From assembly GCA_943908405.1 (NCBI GenBank), contig CALTTE010000001.1:1-64000 (forward strand): a DNA stretch of 64,000 nucleotides. Direction: 5' to 3'. The notes below the pieces were generated by a model. That model ran no database searches. It was given only the letters and a program-made list of their open reading frames with translations, and had not been told where the DNA came from. This DNA is from an uncultured Moraxella sp. (lineage in GTDB: Bacteria > Pseudomonadota > Gammaproteobacteria > Pseudomonadales > Moraxellaceae). The position numbers and the translations under genes were made by a program. Numbering within the stretch: the stretch's first letter is position 1; every line of letters begins with the position of its first letter. This document shows positions 10,259 through 19,771 of the stretch, piece after piece.

Positions 10259-11263
10259 TCACTTATTTACTTTGGGTTGATAAGTTGATTTGGAATAATC
10301 TTGCAATGGCGATTTACTATGATAAGGCACTCTAGCGGACGGCACAAAGGCTTTGGCAAGCTCAATATGTTTAATGGAATCATCAAAAAAGATATGCGGA
10401 GCAAATGTTTTTAATACGTGTGTTTTTTCAATACCGCCCAAGAAAAACGCCATATCCACCAATACTCCCCAAGACCTTAATGTTTTTATGGCACGCATAT
10501 CAGCAGGGGCATTTCTTGCCGTAACCAAAGCAATACAAATGGGCTTATTTTGACCATCAATGGGTATTGGTAATTTTTTTTGCAAGGCGGATAATTTAAT
10601 TAAAAAATCAGCATAAGGTCCTTTATCTATCAAATAATGGCTCATTTTCCGTTCATAGTCGTGAAATGCTTTAAGCCCCTTTTGTTGGTAAATGAGCTCT
10701 GCTTGTTCATCAAATAACACCGCATCGCCATCAAAAGCGATTCTCAGCTGGTCAGTGTCTAAATATTCGGTATCAATGGGACTGGCATCAACGATGGCAC
10801 AAGCACAAACCTTTTTATCCACCACCGCTTGGGCATCGTCGTGATTGGTTGTCAAAAACAAATCCACCTTAAAATCAGCGATATAATCCGCCACCGCCGA
10901 CCCTGAGATAAACGCCGAGCGTGTAATCGGTAATTGGTGCTGGCGAATGGCATTTAACACTTGAATGCCCATATCTGGGGTGGATTTTGAGACAATCACC
11001 ACCTCTACCAAGGGCGATTCATCGTGATAATCGTTAGCAGTCTGGTAGCGATTAAGATTGAGCAGTGCCTTAATCAAAGGATATCCTGTGCCTTTATCCA
11101 GTGGTAAAGTTTCACGTTCCATCATATAACGACGAAATTCATCTTGAGCAGTTTTGGGATTGTTTGCCATAAAGTCTTGCAATGTCCGCTCCAAATGACT
11201 TAGGTCAAATAACGCCGTTGCCGAAATTGCCACGATAAGCGTTTGTGAAAAATCTACCGCCAT
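10259..11263 (-). CDS. Cytosolic 5'-nucleotidase (NT5C1-like family)
   Basis: The 334-residue protein matches the family of bacterial proteins related to cytosolic 5'-nucleotidase 1, which dephosphorylate nucleoside monophosphates. Visible family landmarks are AVDFSQTLIVAISATALFDL near the N-terminus, YPLIKALLNLN, VEVVIVSKSTPDMGIQVLNAI, and the acidic IAFDGDAVLFDEQAE and HIFFDDSIKHIE segments expected of a HAD-fold phosphatase. It is flanked by an H-NS-like gene and a porin and is probably transcribed alone. Substrate preference cannot be read from sequence. Confidence 0.88.
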   Translation of the reverse strand: MAVDFSQTLIVAISATALFDLSHLERTLQDFMANNPKTAQDEFRRYMMERETLPLDKGTGYPLIKALLNLNRYQTANDYHDESPLVEVVIVSKSTPDMGIQVLNAIRQHQLPITRSAFISGSAVADYIADFKVDLFLTTNHDDAQAVVDKKVCACAIVDASPIDTEYLDTDQLRIAFDGDAVLFDEQAELIYQQKGLKAFHDYERKMSHYLIDKGPYADFLIKLSALQKKLPIPIDGQNKPICIALVTARNAPADMRAIKTLRSWGVLVDMAFFLGGIEKTHVLKTFAPHIFFDDSIKHIELAKAFVPSARVPYHSKSPLQDYSKSTYQPKVNK

Positions 11264-11527
11264 TACTACCTTCCAATGCTATCTATCCAAAACACCATTA
11301 TACCTCATTGGCACTACCGCCAAGCAAATCAGTACAATATTAAACCATCTTAATGTTAATCATTCTTTATTACAATCACAACTTGTAATTACAATCACAA
11401 CTTGTAATAACGATGGCTTATATTATTGTTTTCATTGATTATTTGTCATCATTGTCAGTTGGCTGATTTAAACCATTTTATCCAATCAAAACACTTTGTT
11501 TCAAATAACTTTATTTTAAATAATCAA

Positions 11528-11558
11528 TAAAAAAACTTGCCCAAAAAGACAAGTTTTT
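11528..11558 (-). terminator. Rho-independent terminator of the porin gene
   Basis: AAAAACTTG and CAAGTTTTT arms enclose a short A-rich loop. On the minus strand the second arm runs into TTTTTTTATT. It lies about 40 bases beyond the porin stop codon. Confidence 0.7.
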
Positions 11559-11599
11559 ATTTTCAGTGATTGCAAAACAAGACCTTATTTAAAAGCATC

Positions 11600-12661
11600 T
11601 TAGAAACTAAAAGAAACCCCAGTTTCTATACCCATTGCTTTGATGTCTTGTTTTTCATTTTTATAAAGCTTGGTTTCATCATCAAAAGCGTGGTCAATCT
11701 CGGTGCTATTCACCCCAGAGGCAGACGCATAAAGCGTTATTTTATCATTATACCCATAAGTTACCCCAACAGAGCCAACCGCTTTTTTACCTTCAGGGTG
11801 TCCGCCATAATTGGTAGCATAACCCGCTTGAGCATAAAGACCCAGTGGCTCGCTGTATTGATAAGTTACTCCAACCATTGCTCCAAGCTCTTTGGCACTC
11901 TTGGAGCTTGCAAAATAGTCAGTCATCTGTCCCATAACGCCAACATTTAACTTGTCATTAACCTCTCCACTCACCACACCTCGCAGTGCTTTAAAGTCTT
12001 TTCCTGCTTGAGTATAAGTGGCTTTAATCTCTGATTTTCCCACTTTGTGCGACAAGCCCACGGAAGCAAGCTCACGCTTAACCTCTATATAGCTTTTATT
12101 AACCCAATCTCTTGTTGTAAAAGACACACCTCCTTTATCTGAACGAAAAGCATACTGTGCCATTATTTGAGTATTATCGCTATTGAATTTAGGTGACTTA
12201 TAGACAATGGCATTGTCTAGCCTTTGAAAACCGTACGAGAATGGAGAATCGGCACCTTGAGCATATAAATAGCTGTTGTCAACACTATCAATATTGCTAT
12301 GAAGTGTTGGTATTCTACCCACTTGTATCTCACCATAGTTTTTGTGCGTTAAACCAATATAGGTATCACGAGGCGTTAAATTAACTTTATCTTTTTCAAC
12401 ATCCGCTTCATACTCAAGTTTATACTTAATACTTAATTTATCATTAATCTCCTCGGAGCCTTCTAGTCCCAAACGAATACTTGGATACTGAAAGAAGTCC
12501 TCTTTTGTTTTTTCGGTACTAACCACATTGGTGGTCAGATTGGTCGTTGTGGTTGTAACTGGCTCATAAATAAAGCCTGTAAAACCACTACCATAAATAG
12601 TTGGGGCAGCATAGGCGGTGCTTGCCAATACCGTGCATAACGCTAAGGGAAGTTTTTTCAT
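11600..12661 (-). CDS. Outer-membrane porin (Gram-negative general porin type)
   Basis: This is a trimeric-porin-type beta-barrel for passive diffusion of small solutes. It has a cleavable signal peptide MKKLPLALCTVLASTAYA, then a mature start APTIYGSGFTGF. Alternating strands follow (for example IGLTHKNYGEIQVGRIP, close to the family motif LGNVTVGRQ), and the protein ends in GVSFSF, with the C-terminal Phe needed for barrel assembly. I chose ATG 12661 because the signal peptide begins there and AAGGA lies about 9 bases upstream; longer in-frame starts only add a charged, non-signal extension. Selectivity is unknown. Confidence 0.9.
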   Translation of the reverse strand: MKKLPLALCTVLASTAYAAPTIYGSGFTGFIYEPVTTTTTNLTTNVVSTEKTKEDFFQYPSIRLGLEGSEEINDKLSIKYKLEYEADVEKDKVNLTPRDTYIGLTHKNYGEIQVGRIPTLHSNIDSVDNSYLYAQGADSPFSYGFQRLDNAIVYKSPKFNSDNTQIMAQYAFRSDKGGVSFTTRDWVNKSYIEVKRELASVGLSHKVGKSEIKATYTQAGKDFKALRGVVSGEVNDKLNVGVMGQMTDYFASSKSAKELGAMVGVTYQYSEPLGLYAQAGYATNYGGHPEGKKAVGSVGVTYGYNDKITLYASASGVNSTEIDHAFDDETKLYKNEKQDIKAMGIETGVSFSF

Positions 12662-12843
12662 TTGCATTTTCCTTAAAATTGCCTTGAAGGCAGATTCACT
12701 TTGTGCAATCATCTAACAGTTGGCGGGATAATTGCTTTTTAAAATCACTTTTTATTATTTTGCAAGTGATTTTTACAATATACACAAAACTTTAATCTTT
12801 AGCAATATTTTTTATCAATTTATCTTAAATTTTTATTGTCAAT

Positions 12844-12872
12844 AAAAACCCCAAAACTTGGGGCTTTTTATA
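12844..12872 (-). terminator. Rho-independent terminator
   Basis: AAAAACCCCAA and TTGGGGCTTTTT form a strong hairpin with a tiny loop. The T run on the minus strand fits termination of the exported-protein gene ending at 12930. Confidence 0.75.
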
Positions 12873-12929
12873 AATCAAGTTATTGCATTTAACATTAAAA
12901 CCAATTAACGTTAAATTTATAGCCTATGC

Positions 12930-13646
12930 TTATCGTATCCTAGCTCGGTATTTTACCATTGCTGTGCCGCCAATACCAATACTACTAATATCCCAGCGTA
13001 ACGCACGATAATTCGCCCCTGCGACATTCGCCCCCACAGGCATTAAACTATAATTTGCCCCATCAACACTGGCATAAAAAATCGCAGGCTCAATACCACC
13101 AAGTAACTCTACCGCTGGTGGCACTTCAAGCACAGCAGTCATTTGGCGAATGCGGTCAGGCGTACGGTTGGTATAATAAGCACGGTATTCCACAATGTCA
13201 TTAGGCTTGACCGCCATTCCTGCTGTAATCGGCACCAACTGCTCACTATTGCCATAAGGTCGCACCAAAAAAGCATTCACCACCACCGACACCATTTGTG
13301 CTGTTGTGTCATTAACCATTGGCTGATTTGGTACAGACGCCATCATTGGATTTAACGGTGGCATTGATGGTGCTGACAATGCAGGTTGGGAAGGCGATTG
13401 ATAAGATGGTATTGGTTGATAAAGCGGTGTTGATGGCACAGCCATCACCCCATTTGAACCAACAATCCCTAGACCAAAAGTTGCCCCAGATGGGGTAGTA
13501 GAGGAACTTGGTGGTTGTGGCATAATATGGGTATTTTGTAGTGGTGGCCAATCGGCAGGCGTCGTATATAACATCGCATTTGCTTGTCCTGCCATCACTC
13601 CTAGCATTATCAACAATAATTTTATTACCAATAATTTTTTCATCAT
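12930..13646 (-). CDS. Exported protein with DUF11-like domain, unknown function
   Basis: A signal peptide MMKKLLVIKLLLIMLGVMAG ending QANA is followed by a Pro/Ser-rich linker (about residues 30-120). The C-terminal ~120-residue beta domain contains AGMAVKPNDIVEYRAYYTNRTPDRIRQ-like text (split here: VKPNDIVEYRAYYTN) and ends with MVKYRARIR. The pattern of 'phase of definition, then comparison of stem to derivative' resembles the DUF11/conserved-repeat fold seen in bacterial surface proteins. I place the start at the MM that opens the signal peptide; a GTG 54 bases upstream with GGAG before it is an alternative. Location is probably periplasm or surface. Function unknown. Confidence 0.72.
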   Translation of the reverse strand: MMKKLLVIKLLLIMLGVMAGQANAMLYTTPADWPPLQNTHIMPQPPSSSTTPSGATFGLGIVGSNGVMAVPSTPLYQPIPSYQSPSQPALSAPSMPPLNPMMASVPNQPMVNDTTAQMVSVVVNAFLVRPYGNSEQLVPITAGMAVKPNDIVEYRAYYTNRTPDRIRQMTAVLEVPPAVELLGGIEPAIFYASVDGANYSLMPVGANVAGANYRALRWDISSIGIGGTAMVKYRARIR

Positions 13647-13765
13647 TTTGCATACCAAAGTCAGTACATCAAGGGCGACACATACTAGCCACTTACTCAC
13701 CCATCAATCTCCCATCCAGCGCATTTTCCCTCAAATGAATGTTAGGAGCAAGTGGCTATTTTGGG

Positions 13766-14617
13766 TTATTTTTTATCAGCAGATGGATTTGGGCTGTCTT
13801 GGTTTTTCATTGCTTCCATCAGTTGTTGCATTTGAGCATCTTGATTGGTGGCGATTTTCTTACGTGCTTCATCAGCTTGTGCTTCATTCAAAAGCTCAAC
13901 GGTAAAAATCAAGGTACTATTTGGCTCAATCTCGGCGTTGCCTGTTTCGCCATAAGCAAGCTCAGCAGGAATATAAAATTCATATTTCGCCCCAGGCTTC
14001 ATCAGTTGCACGCCCTCTGTCCAGCCTGGTATCACTTCATTTAAAGGAAACTCTACTGGTTCGCCTCGCTCATAAGAACTATCAAACACCGTACCATCAA
14101 TCAGCTTGCCCTCATAATTGACCATCACAACATCGCTTGCTTTGGGCGGCGTCCCAGAACCTTCATTGATTACCTTATATTGTAGCCCTGATGCGGTAGT
14201 TTGTACGCCTGATTTTTTTGCATTTTCTGCCAAAAATGCATCGCCAGCGGCTTTGTTGGCAACTGCTTTTTCTTCAAGCTTTTTTTGCATCTCTTCTTGC
14301 TTGCGCATCATATAGGCTTGAACCACCTCTTCCATTTGTGCATCTGTCAAAACAGAATCTTTGCTGTCATAGGCATCTTTTAGCCCTTGATTAAAGGCTT
14401 CTAAATCAATATCATCGGCGATATTTTTAAGATTTTGCCCCATATCAAAACCAACCGCATAACCGACCTTTTGTACCTCGGTGGACTGATCATTGATTGT
14501 GGATGTAGATGTTGTGGGCGTGGTAGATGTTGCCTGGTTACTTGCATTGCTGTTACAGGCACTAAGCGTTAAAGCGACCACCAAAGAACTAACTAATAAT
14601 TTTAATTTTGTTTTCAT
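13766..14617 (-). CDS. FKBP-type peptidyl-prolyl isomerase lipoprotein (Mip/FkpA-like)
   Basis: This is a periplasmic or outer-membrane folding catalyst that isomerises Xaa-Pro bonds. It has a signal peptide with lipobox LSAC (lipid-anchored Cys about residue 21). A helical dimerisation domain follows (about 45-130, containing VGYAVGFDMGQNLK). Then comes the FKBP domain (about 140-250: VMVNYEGKLIDGTVFDSSYE, VIPGWTEGVQLM, YGETG). The ATG at 14617 is preferred over an upstream in-frame TTG because it opens the signal sequence. Mip-like proteins are virulence-associated in other genera. No pairing with the haem operon is implied; they are separated by about 290 bases. Confidence 0.93.
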   Translation of the reverse strand: MKTKLKLLVSSLVVALTLSACNSNASNQATSTTPTTSTSTINDQSTEVQKVGYAVGFDMGQNLKNIADDIDLEAFNQGLKDAYDSKDSVLTDAQMEEVVQAYMMRKQEEMQKKLEEKAVANKAAGDAFLAENAKKSGVQTTASGLQYKVINEGSGTPPKASDVVMVNYEGKLIDGTVFDSSYERGEPVEFPLNEVIPGWTEGVQLMKPGAKYEFYIPAELAYGETGNAEIEPNSTLIFTVELLNEAQADEARKKIATNQDAQMQQLMEAMKNQDSPNPSADKK

Positions 14618-14727
14618 AAAATCTCTCAAGTTTTATTTTAAACACAGTTGAATGACTGCACATAATAACAAATAACCCTATATCCTGACAAATTTTTTGT
14701 AGAAGATTTATGTTATTGTGTATAAAA

Positions 14728-14765
14728 AGTGTTTTTATACCCATATAGTGTTTCTATACCCATAT
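14728..14765. repeat. 19-base tandem repeat, two copies
   Basis: AGTGTTTTTATACCCATAT is followed directly by a copy with one changed base. It lies between the FKBP gene and hmuV, upstream of the FKBP start, so copy number could affect the FKBP promoter region. Confidence 0.7.
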
Positions 14766-14903
14766 ATTGTTTTGATGCTTGTTTTAATACTTGACATCAA
14801 TTAACAATGCTTAAATTATCAGCCCTTATTTATATAACCTCAGTTTTGATTATTACAATTTATACTCATAAGCTTATACCACCCCCATCAACCCACACCA
14901 TCA

Positions 14904-15653
14904 CTATACAAATAGTGTCCCCATTGGGCTATCATAACGATAAATATCAGTATCATACAGCTTGTACAAAACATCATCACTCATCACGGTGTTTTTGTCG
15001 CCACACGCAAGCACCCTGCCTTGCTTTAAGGCGATTATCTCATCAGCATAATGATAAGCGTGCGTCAGGCTATGAAGTACCACCACAATGCTTTTGCCCG
15101 ACACAATCAACTGCCTTAATACCTCAAACAGCAAACGCTCGTATTTAATATCCAAATGATTACTCGGTTCATCAAGCAACAAAATCTCACTGTCTTGCAT
15201 CAATGCTCGCACAATAGCCAATCGTTGCTTTTCACCGCCAGATAAAGTCTCAATGCGTTTGTCCACCAATCCATCAAGACAAAATTGCTTTAATAACGCC
15301 AACGCTTGGGCTTTGTCGCAAGCTCTTGCCCCACCATACAACCCAAGTGTTGGCACTTTGCCCAGTAAAACATACGCCATTACCGTCAATGGCAAATTAA
15401 AACTCTCGTGTTGCCCAACCCAAGCTATCTTGCCTTGCTTACTTAATGTCTTGATTGGCTTATCCAAGCACCGTATCTCGCCCACCGCCCCTACTTGACA
15501 GCCCATCAATGCATGCAACAATGTTGACTTACCCGCCCCATTAGCTCCAATAATGGCGGTGAGCTTGTTTTTGGCAATGTTAAGATTATCAATCGCCAAT
15601 AAGGTTTTTTGTTGTTTATTAACACTTAATTGACGTACAGAAAATAACGTCAT
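14904..15653 (-). CDS. hmuV: Haem ABC transporter ATP-binding protein (HmuV-like)
   Basis: This ATPase powers import of haem through HmuU. Walker A is GANGAGKST (about residues 36-44), the ABC signature is LSGGEKQRLAIVRAL and Walker B is ILLLDEPSNHLD; an H-loop His follows in VVVLHSLTHAY. Length (249) is typical of FepC/BtuD/HmuV ATPases. It overlaps the hmuU stop by one base (TAATG) and is the last gene of the haem operon. The haem substrate is inferred from hmuS and the receptor in the same operon; a siderophore or cobalamin cannot be excluded from this protein alone. Confidence 0.9.
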   Translation of the reverse strand: MTLFSVRQLSVNKQQKTLLAIDNLNIAKNKLTAIIGANGAGKSTLLHALMGCQVGAVGEIRCLDKPIKTLSKQGKIAWVGQHESFNLPLTVMAYVLLGKVPTLGLYGGARACDKAQALALLKQFCLDGLVDKRIETLSGGEKQRLAIVRALMQDSEILLLDEPSNHLDIKYERLLFEVLRQLIVSGKSIVVVLHSLTHAYHYADEIIALKQGRVLACGDKNTVMSDDVLYKLYDTDIYRYDSPMGTLFV

Positions 15654-16591
15654 TACACCGACCTTTTAAATAACCACACAAAAAACGGCGCACCAATCAA
15701 CGCCAACACAATCCCCACAGGAATGTCCACAGGGTATGCCACAAATCTTGCCAACGTATCAATTACTAGCATCACCATCGCCCCAAGCCAGCCCGACAAC
15801 ACCATCAGCTTACTGCGAGACCCACCAATACCAATCGCCAAAAGATTTGGCACCATCATACCAATAAATCCAATCATTCCCGCCAACGATACCGCCGATC
15901 CTGTGAGCAGTGCCGACCCAATCACAGCAAACGTACGAGTTTTGCCAACAGCTATTCCCATTGATGTCGCCACCGTATCGCCCATCATCAAAATATCCAA
16001 TCGCCGACCTTGAGGCAAAAGCACCAAAACACCTAGCACGATTGGCACCAATACATAATAAAGTGGCACAAATCCTGCTTCTGCCATACTGCCAGACAAC
16101 CAATTGGTTGCACTTCTTAGCGTCATATCATCTGATAAAAACAAAATCAAACTAACACACGCCCCACAAAACGCACTAACAATAAAACCTAAAATCAGTA
16201 GCCCCACTTGCCCACCACCCAAAAAACGATGACAAAGCAAAATCAACAAACAAACCGTCAATGCTCCCAAAAAGGCCGCCAACGGCACGCCCATTCCCGA
16301 TATACCAAAAGCGATGACCAGCACTACCCCAAGAGCCGCTCCGCCTGATGTGCCAATCAAACTTGGGTCTGCCAAAGGATTTTGAAACAAGGCTTGTAGT
16401 GCCGAGCCTGACACAGACAAGCAAAGCCCAACAAAAATAGCGGTTAGTACCCTTGGGTAACGAATTTGCCAAGCGATATCATCCATCAAATAAGGGGCTT
16501 GCCAGCTACCAAAACCCACGCCCAATGCCATATAAATCACCAAAGCACTAGCAATAACGCCAATACCATAACCCATCGCAGTCTTATTCAT
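15653..16591 (-). CDS. hmuU: Haem ABC transporter permease (FecCD family, HmuU-like)
   Basis: The permease has about nine to ten hydrophobic segments over 312 residues. Family signatures include RYPRVLTAIFVGLCLSVSG, FQNPLADPSLIGTSGGAALG and AGMIGFIGMMVPNLLA. It forms the inner-membrane channel with HmuV. Its start overlaps the hmuT stop by four bases (ATGA) and its stop overlaps the hmuV start, indicating translational coupling. Confidence 0.92.
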   Translation of the reverse strand: MNKTAMGYGIGVIASALVIYMALGVGFGSWQAPYLMDDIAWQIRYPRVLTAIFVGLCLSVSGSALQALFQNPLADPSLIGTSGGAALGVVLVIAFGISGMGVPLAAFLGALTVCLLILLCHRFLGGGQVGLLILGFIVSAFCGACVSLILFLSDDMTLRSATNWLSGSMAEAGFVPLYYVLVPIVLGVLVLLPQGRRLDILMMGDTVATSMGIAVGKTRTFAVIGSALLTGSAVSLAGMIGFIGMMVPNLLAIGIGGSRSKLMVLSGWLGAMVMLVIDTLARFVAYPVDIPVGIVLALIGAPFFVWLFKRSV

Positions 16592-17391
16592 TTGGCAAGC
16601 TGATGTAATTTATCAATCACTTGGGGGGAATCTAAGCCAAAACTCAAAAAATCGCCCGCTGGCCAATAATACACGTTGTTGGTTTTTCCAGCAGGATTTG
16701 CCATAATCTCTGGACGTGCCTTAAATTGCTCAAGCGTACCAAGCGTGGATTTGCTGTGTTCAGCAACAATAATAACATCGGCATTTGCACCAATCCAACC
16801 TTCACGAGACAATGGTTTTAACCCATCAACATCACTAGCAGCATTAACGCCCCCTGCCAATTGTATCAACTCATCACCCACTGTACCCTTGCCTGCTACA
16901 ATCCTACCATCATAACTTAATAAATAGCGTGTTTTTGTAGCAGGTCTGGGATTCATTGCTTGTCGCCATTGATTTGCTAATGTTGCCCCTTGAGTGCTTT
17001 TGCCTAATAGCCTAGCAACACGCTCAATACTTTTGCCATAACTTAGCTTGCTTTCATTGGGAGCAACATTGACTGCCGTGATATTTAAGGCGTTTAAGCG
17101 CCCATACAAACTATTGGGCAATACCATATAGCTGCCAATCACCAAGTCAGGTTTTAGCGCCACAATAGGCTCAAGGGTCAAATTGCGATGCATACCAATC
17201 GTTTTTGCATTCCCAAATGCCTTGTTGCGATTGGTATCATCTTTACCCACGACTTTATCCGCCTCACCCAAAGCAACCACAATATCGCCCACATCAGGAC
17301 TTAGCAGTACGATTTTATCATAGCCATAGCTCACAGAAGCCACCGCAAGGGTGGTTGTTAATATTGCTTGAGTGAAACGCTCAAACATCAT
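16588..17391 (-). CDS. hmuT: Periplasmic haem-binding protein (HmuT-like)
   Basis: This is a TroA/FhuD-fold substrate-binding protein that hands haem to HmuUV. A signal sequence (FERFTQAILTTTLAVASVSYG) is followed by two lobes; the first has ALGEADKVVGKDDTNR and LEPIVALKPDLVIGSY. The second has LSREGWIGANADVIIVAEH. Length (267) is typical of HmuT. AGGAG precedes the double ATG. The residue that ligates haem is not obvious; HmuT proteins usually use a Tyr and/or a His and several candidates exist (for example Y24 in the mature N-terminus). Confidence 0.9.
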   Translation of the reverse strand: MMFERFTQAILTTTLAVASVSYGYDKIVLLSPDVGDIVVALGEADKVVGKDDTNRNKAFGNAKTIGMHRNLTLEPIVALKPDLVIGSYMVLPNSLYGRLNALNITAVNVAPNESKLSYGKSIERVARLLGKSTQGATLANQWRQAMNPRPATKTRYLLSYDGRIVAGKGTVGDELIQLAGGVNAASDVDGLKPLSREGWIGANADVIIVAEHSKSTLGTLEQFKARPEIMANPAGKTNNVYYWPAGDFLSFGLDSPQVIDKLHQLAK

Positions 17392-17469
17392 GCTCTCCTA
17401 AAATATAAATATTCGCCAACGATACCATTTTTTTAATCCAATCGCCACTATCATCAATTAACTTGTCAT

Positions 17470-18633
17470 TCAATTAATACCAAATTGTCGTCTTAACTTA
17501 TTCGCCAATGCCTGCCACTTTAAACATTGCTGATTATTATCAACTCTTTGACCAAAAATAGTGATAATACTATTACCTCTATCATCAAAACCTTCAAAAC
17601 CCAGCGTATAGTCCCCGTTATTACCATTGGGGCGTTTAACACACCAAACTTGTGCCAAAGCCTTATCATTTAAATGCAAGGTAAAGCCACTTTTATTTTT
17701 ATCCAAAATATTGAGCCAATCGCCCATACGTTTAATATGATGAACTATCCCCGTTTGAATTTGTATCATTGCAGTATTGCCAACAAAAATCATCACAGGC
17801 AATTGCTCATCACGACTGGCACAAAAAATTGCCTCTATGGTCTCGCTGGACACTTGCCACGCCCACTCCTTGGGGGCTTCATAATAACTGTTTGGTCGGT
17901 CTAAATTGTGCCTTTTGAGCAGACTATAAAACTGATGAATGTCCGTCATTGCTAGCCATTCTCGCTGAAAATCAGCGTTATCAGACATCGGCAAACGTTG
18001 CCATAAAGTCTGACTGGCAGTTGGATTGATCGTCACTGACTGACATTTGACATTATTGCCAACATCGCTGTCTTTGTTGGCACGACAATCATCAACCAAA
18101 GCCTGCCAGTTTGCCACACTTTGAGTATCGCTGTCCAACAAAAATACTTTGAATATCGCTCGTCCTTGTCCATCAAAAAAGGCAATATTATAGCTTTGTT
18201 TGTCCAAATTACCGATGGCTAAGGCGTGCTTAAACTGCGTTAAAAATAACCGCAAATCCAAACCCTCTTCACCCAAAGCCAATCCCATTGTCTCACCAAG
18301 CGACAAATGGCTAAACACGCCGATTTTTTCGTGAACAGCAAATTGATTACGCACAATACTCAGCACTTCGCCCAGCCGATGTAATGACAACAGTAATTGG
18401 CGACAATTATCACCCAAATACACGCTATCAGGACAAGCAAGCAATAACTCAAATTCGCTCACGCCGAGCATAACCGCCCCTTCGGTAGGAAAAAGCCTTT
18501 GTTCTTGTTTTTTATTCAGAAATGATTGCCATAGCTTTTGGTTTTTGTTATCAAGACCAATAGTCTTTATCGTTGCATTATCGCAATCATCAATAGGTGA
18601 ATATATAACTGGTGAGTTATTGTAAGCCATCAT
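17470..18633 (-). CDS. hmuS: HmuS/ChuS-like haem-handling protein
   Basis: The 387-residue cytoplasmic protein matches the HmuS/HemS/ChuS family, which binds haem after import and in some members breaks it down to release iron. Family-like segments are GAVMLGVSEFELLLA, LHRLGEVLSIVRNQFAVHEKIGVF-type text (here VRNQFAVHEKIG) and a second, weaker copy of the same half toward the C-terminus, as expected of this duplicated fold. It overlaps the tonB stop by four bases. Sequence drift from textbook HmuS is noticeable, so enzymatic activity should not be assumed. Confidence 0.82.
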   Translation of the reverse strand: MMAYNNSPVIYSPIDDCDNATIKTIGLDNKNQKLWQSFLNKKQEQRLFPTEGAVMLGVSEFELLLACPDSVYLGDNCRQLLLSLHRLGEVLSIVRNQFAVHEKIGVFSHLSLGETMGLALGEEGLDLRLFLTQFKHALAIGNLDKQSYNIAFFDGQGRAIFKVFLLDSDTQSVANWQALVDDCRANKDSDVGNNVKCQSVTINPTASQTLWQRLPMSDNADFQREWLAMTDIHQFYSLLKRHNLDRPNSYYEAPKEWAWQVSSETIEAIFCASRDEQLPVMIFVGNTAMIQIQTGIVHHIKRMGDWLNILDKNKSGFTLHLNDKALAQVWCVKRPNGNNGDYTLGFEGFDDRGNSIITIFGQRVDNNQQCLKWQALANKLRRQFGIN

Positions 18634-19745
18634 TGATATCTCTTATAATCAAAATTTATAGGAACGCTAAATGTTTTACTATTGCCATCGGGTGGCTTGG
18701 GTAATGGCGAAACTCGTTGGATGCATTGAACCGCTTCATTGTCTAACAATGACTTGCCACTACTTTTAACAACAGTAGCCGCCAAAACATGCCCCGATGC
18801 GTCAATTTGTATACGCACCACCGTCTTGCCGCCCCATTTTTTTGCCATTGCTTGTTTGGGATAAACCAAACCACGCTCAATCACAAGACGGACTTGTGCT
18901 TGCCAATCGTCCTGCCCTTGATAGCTTCTTTGTACCTGATTGTGCTTATCCACACCTAAATTGGTAGCCACTGCCGATTGGTCTTGTAATGCTTGATGTG
19001 AGCGGTCATTATTGGCACTATGGCGAGCTTGCTCATTTTTGGCTTGTGCAGTCGCTTCTGTGCTAGCTAAATTTTCTGTCATTGTAGCAGATAATTCTGT
19101 GATGGACACCTGCGTTGTCGCGGATACTGATTGCGTTGTATTGGTAGCCAACGCCTTGCTATCAACTGATATACCGCTTACCTTCTTAATATCAACCGTT
19201 TCATTCACTAATACCTCGGCGTTAGGTAATACTTTAATGGTCTTAGAAGATTTATCAATAATCAAAGCTGTATTGGTTATGGACTGCTCTAGCGATTGCG
19301 GTGATAATGTGTGCGTTGTGATAATTGGCTCTACATTCTTAATTGTATTGCTTTTAGCTACCTTGTTGGTCGCCACTGTTTTTTGAACATCAGCCATTTG
19401 TTCTAGATTATTAGGCTTTTTAGATGAGCTACCAGATGATTTAGCCAGCTTACTTTGTTGTTTGTCAGAATGCTTATCAACAATGCTGTTATCAACAGCA
19501 TTCTTATTCATCATATTTTTATCAAGAATATCGTTATTGGTATGAGTATGATCGCTCCGATCTGTCTCGATCGTCATCTGCATTGGATTGTTCGCCAACA
19601 CAAAAGTAGCATACATTGGCGGTCGGCTAACACTATTCACAGATTGAAATGAGAAAAAAAATACCATTATAGCAAGCAAATGCAGCGTTGACACTAACAC
19701 CATAATCCATCTTATCTGCAATTTTGGCATAAAAAGTTTTGACAT
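18630..19745 (-). CDS. tonB: TonB energy transducer
   Basis: TonB couples the inner-membrane proton gradient to outer-membrane receptors. One N-terminal transmembrane segment (about residues 13-33, WIMVLVSTLHLLAIMVFFFS) is followed by a ~240-residue periplasmic spacer. The TonB domain is at the C-terminus: YPKQAMAKKWGGKTVVRIQI, VVKSSGKSLLDNEAVQCIQ, SVPINFDYKRY. The spacer is Ser/Thr/Asn/Lys-rich and has very few prolines, unlike the Pro-rich spacer of classical TonB. It lies between the receptor and hmuS. exbB and exbD are absent from the window. I see no strong ribosome binding site at the chosen start. Confidence 0.9.
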   Translation of the reverse strand: MSKLFMPKLQIRWIMVLVSTLHLLAIMVFFFSFQSVNSVSRPPMYATFVLANNPMQMTIETDRSDHTHTNNDILDKNMMNKNAVDNSIVDKHSDKQQSKLAKSSGSSSKKPNNLEQMADVQKTVATNKVAKSNTIKNVEPIITTHTLSPQSLEQSITNTALIIDKSSKTIKVLPNAEVLVNETVDIKKVSGISVDSKALATNTTQSVSATTQVSITELSATMTENLASTEATAQAKNEQARHSANNDRSHQALQDQSAVATNLGVDKHNQVQRSYQGQDDWQAQVRLVIERGLVYPKQAMAKKWGGKTVVRIQIDASGHVLAATVVKSSGKSLLDNEAVQCIQRVSPLPKPPDGNSKTFSVPINFDYKRYQ

Positions 19746-19771
19746 AAAACAATAATACTAAAACAATAATG

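Noticed and set aside
17470..18633. Calling the HmuS-like protein a haem oxygenase
   Set aside because: Family members differ in enzymatic ability and the sequence is diverged, so only a haem-handling role is supported.
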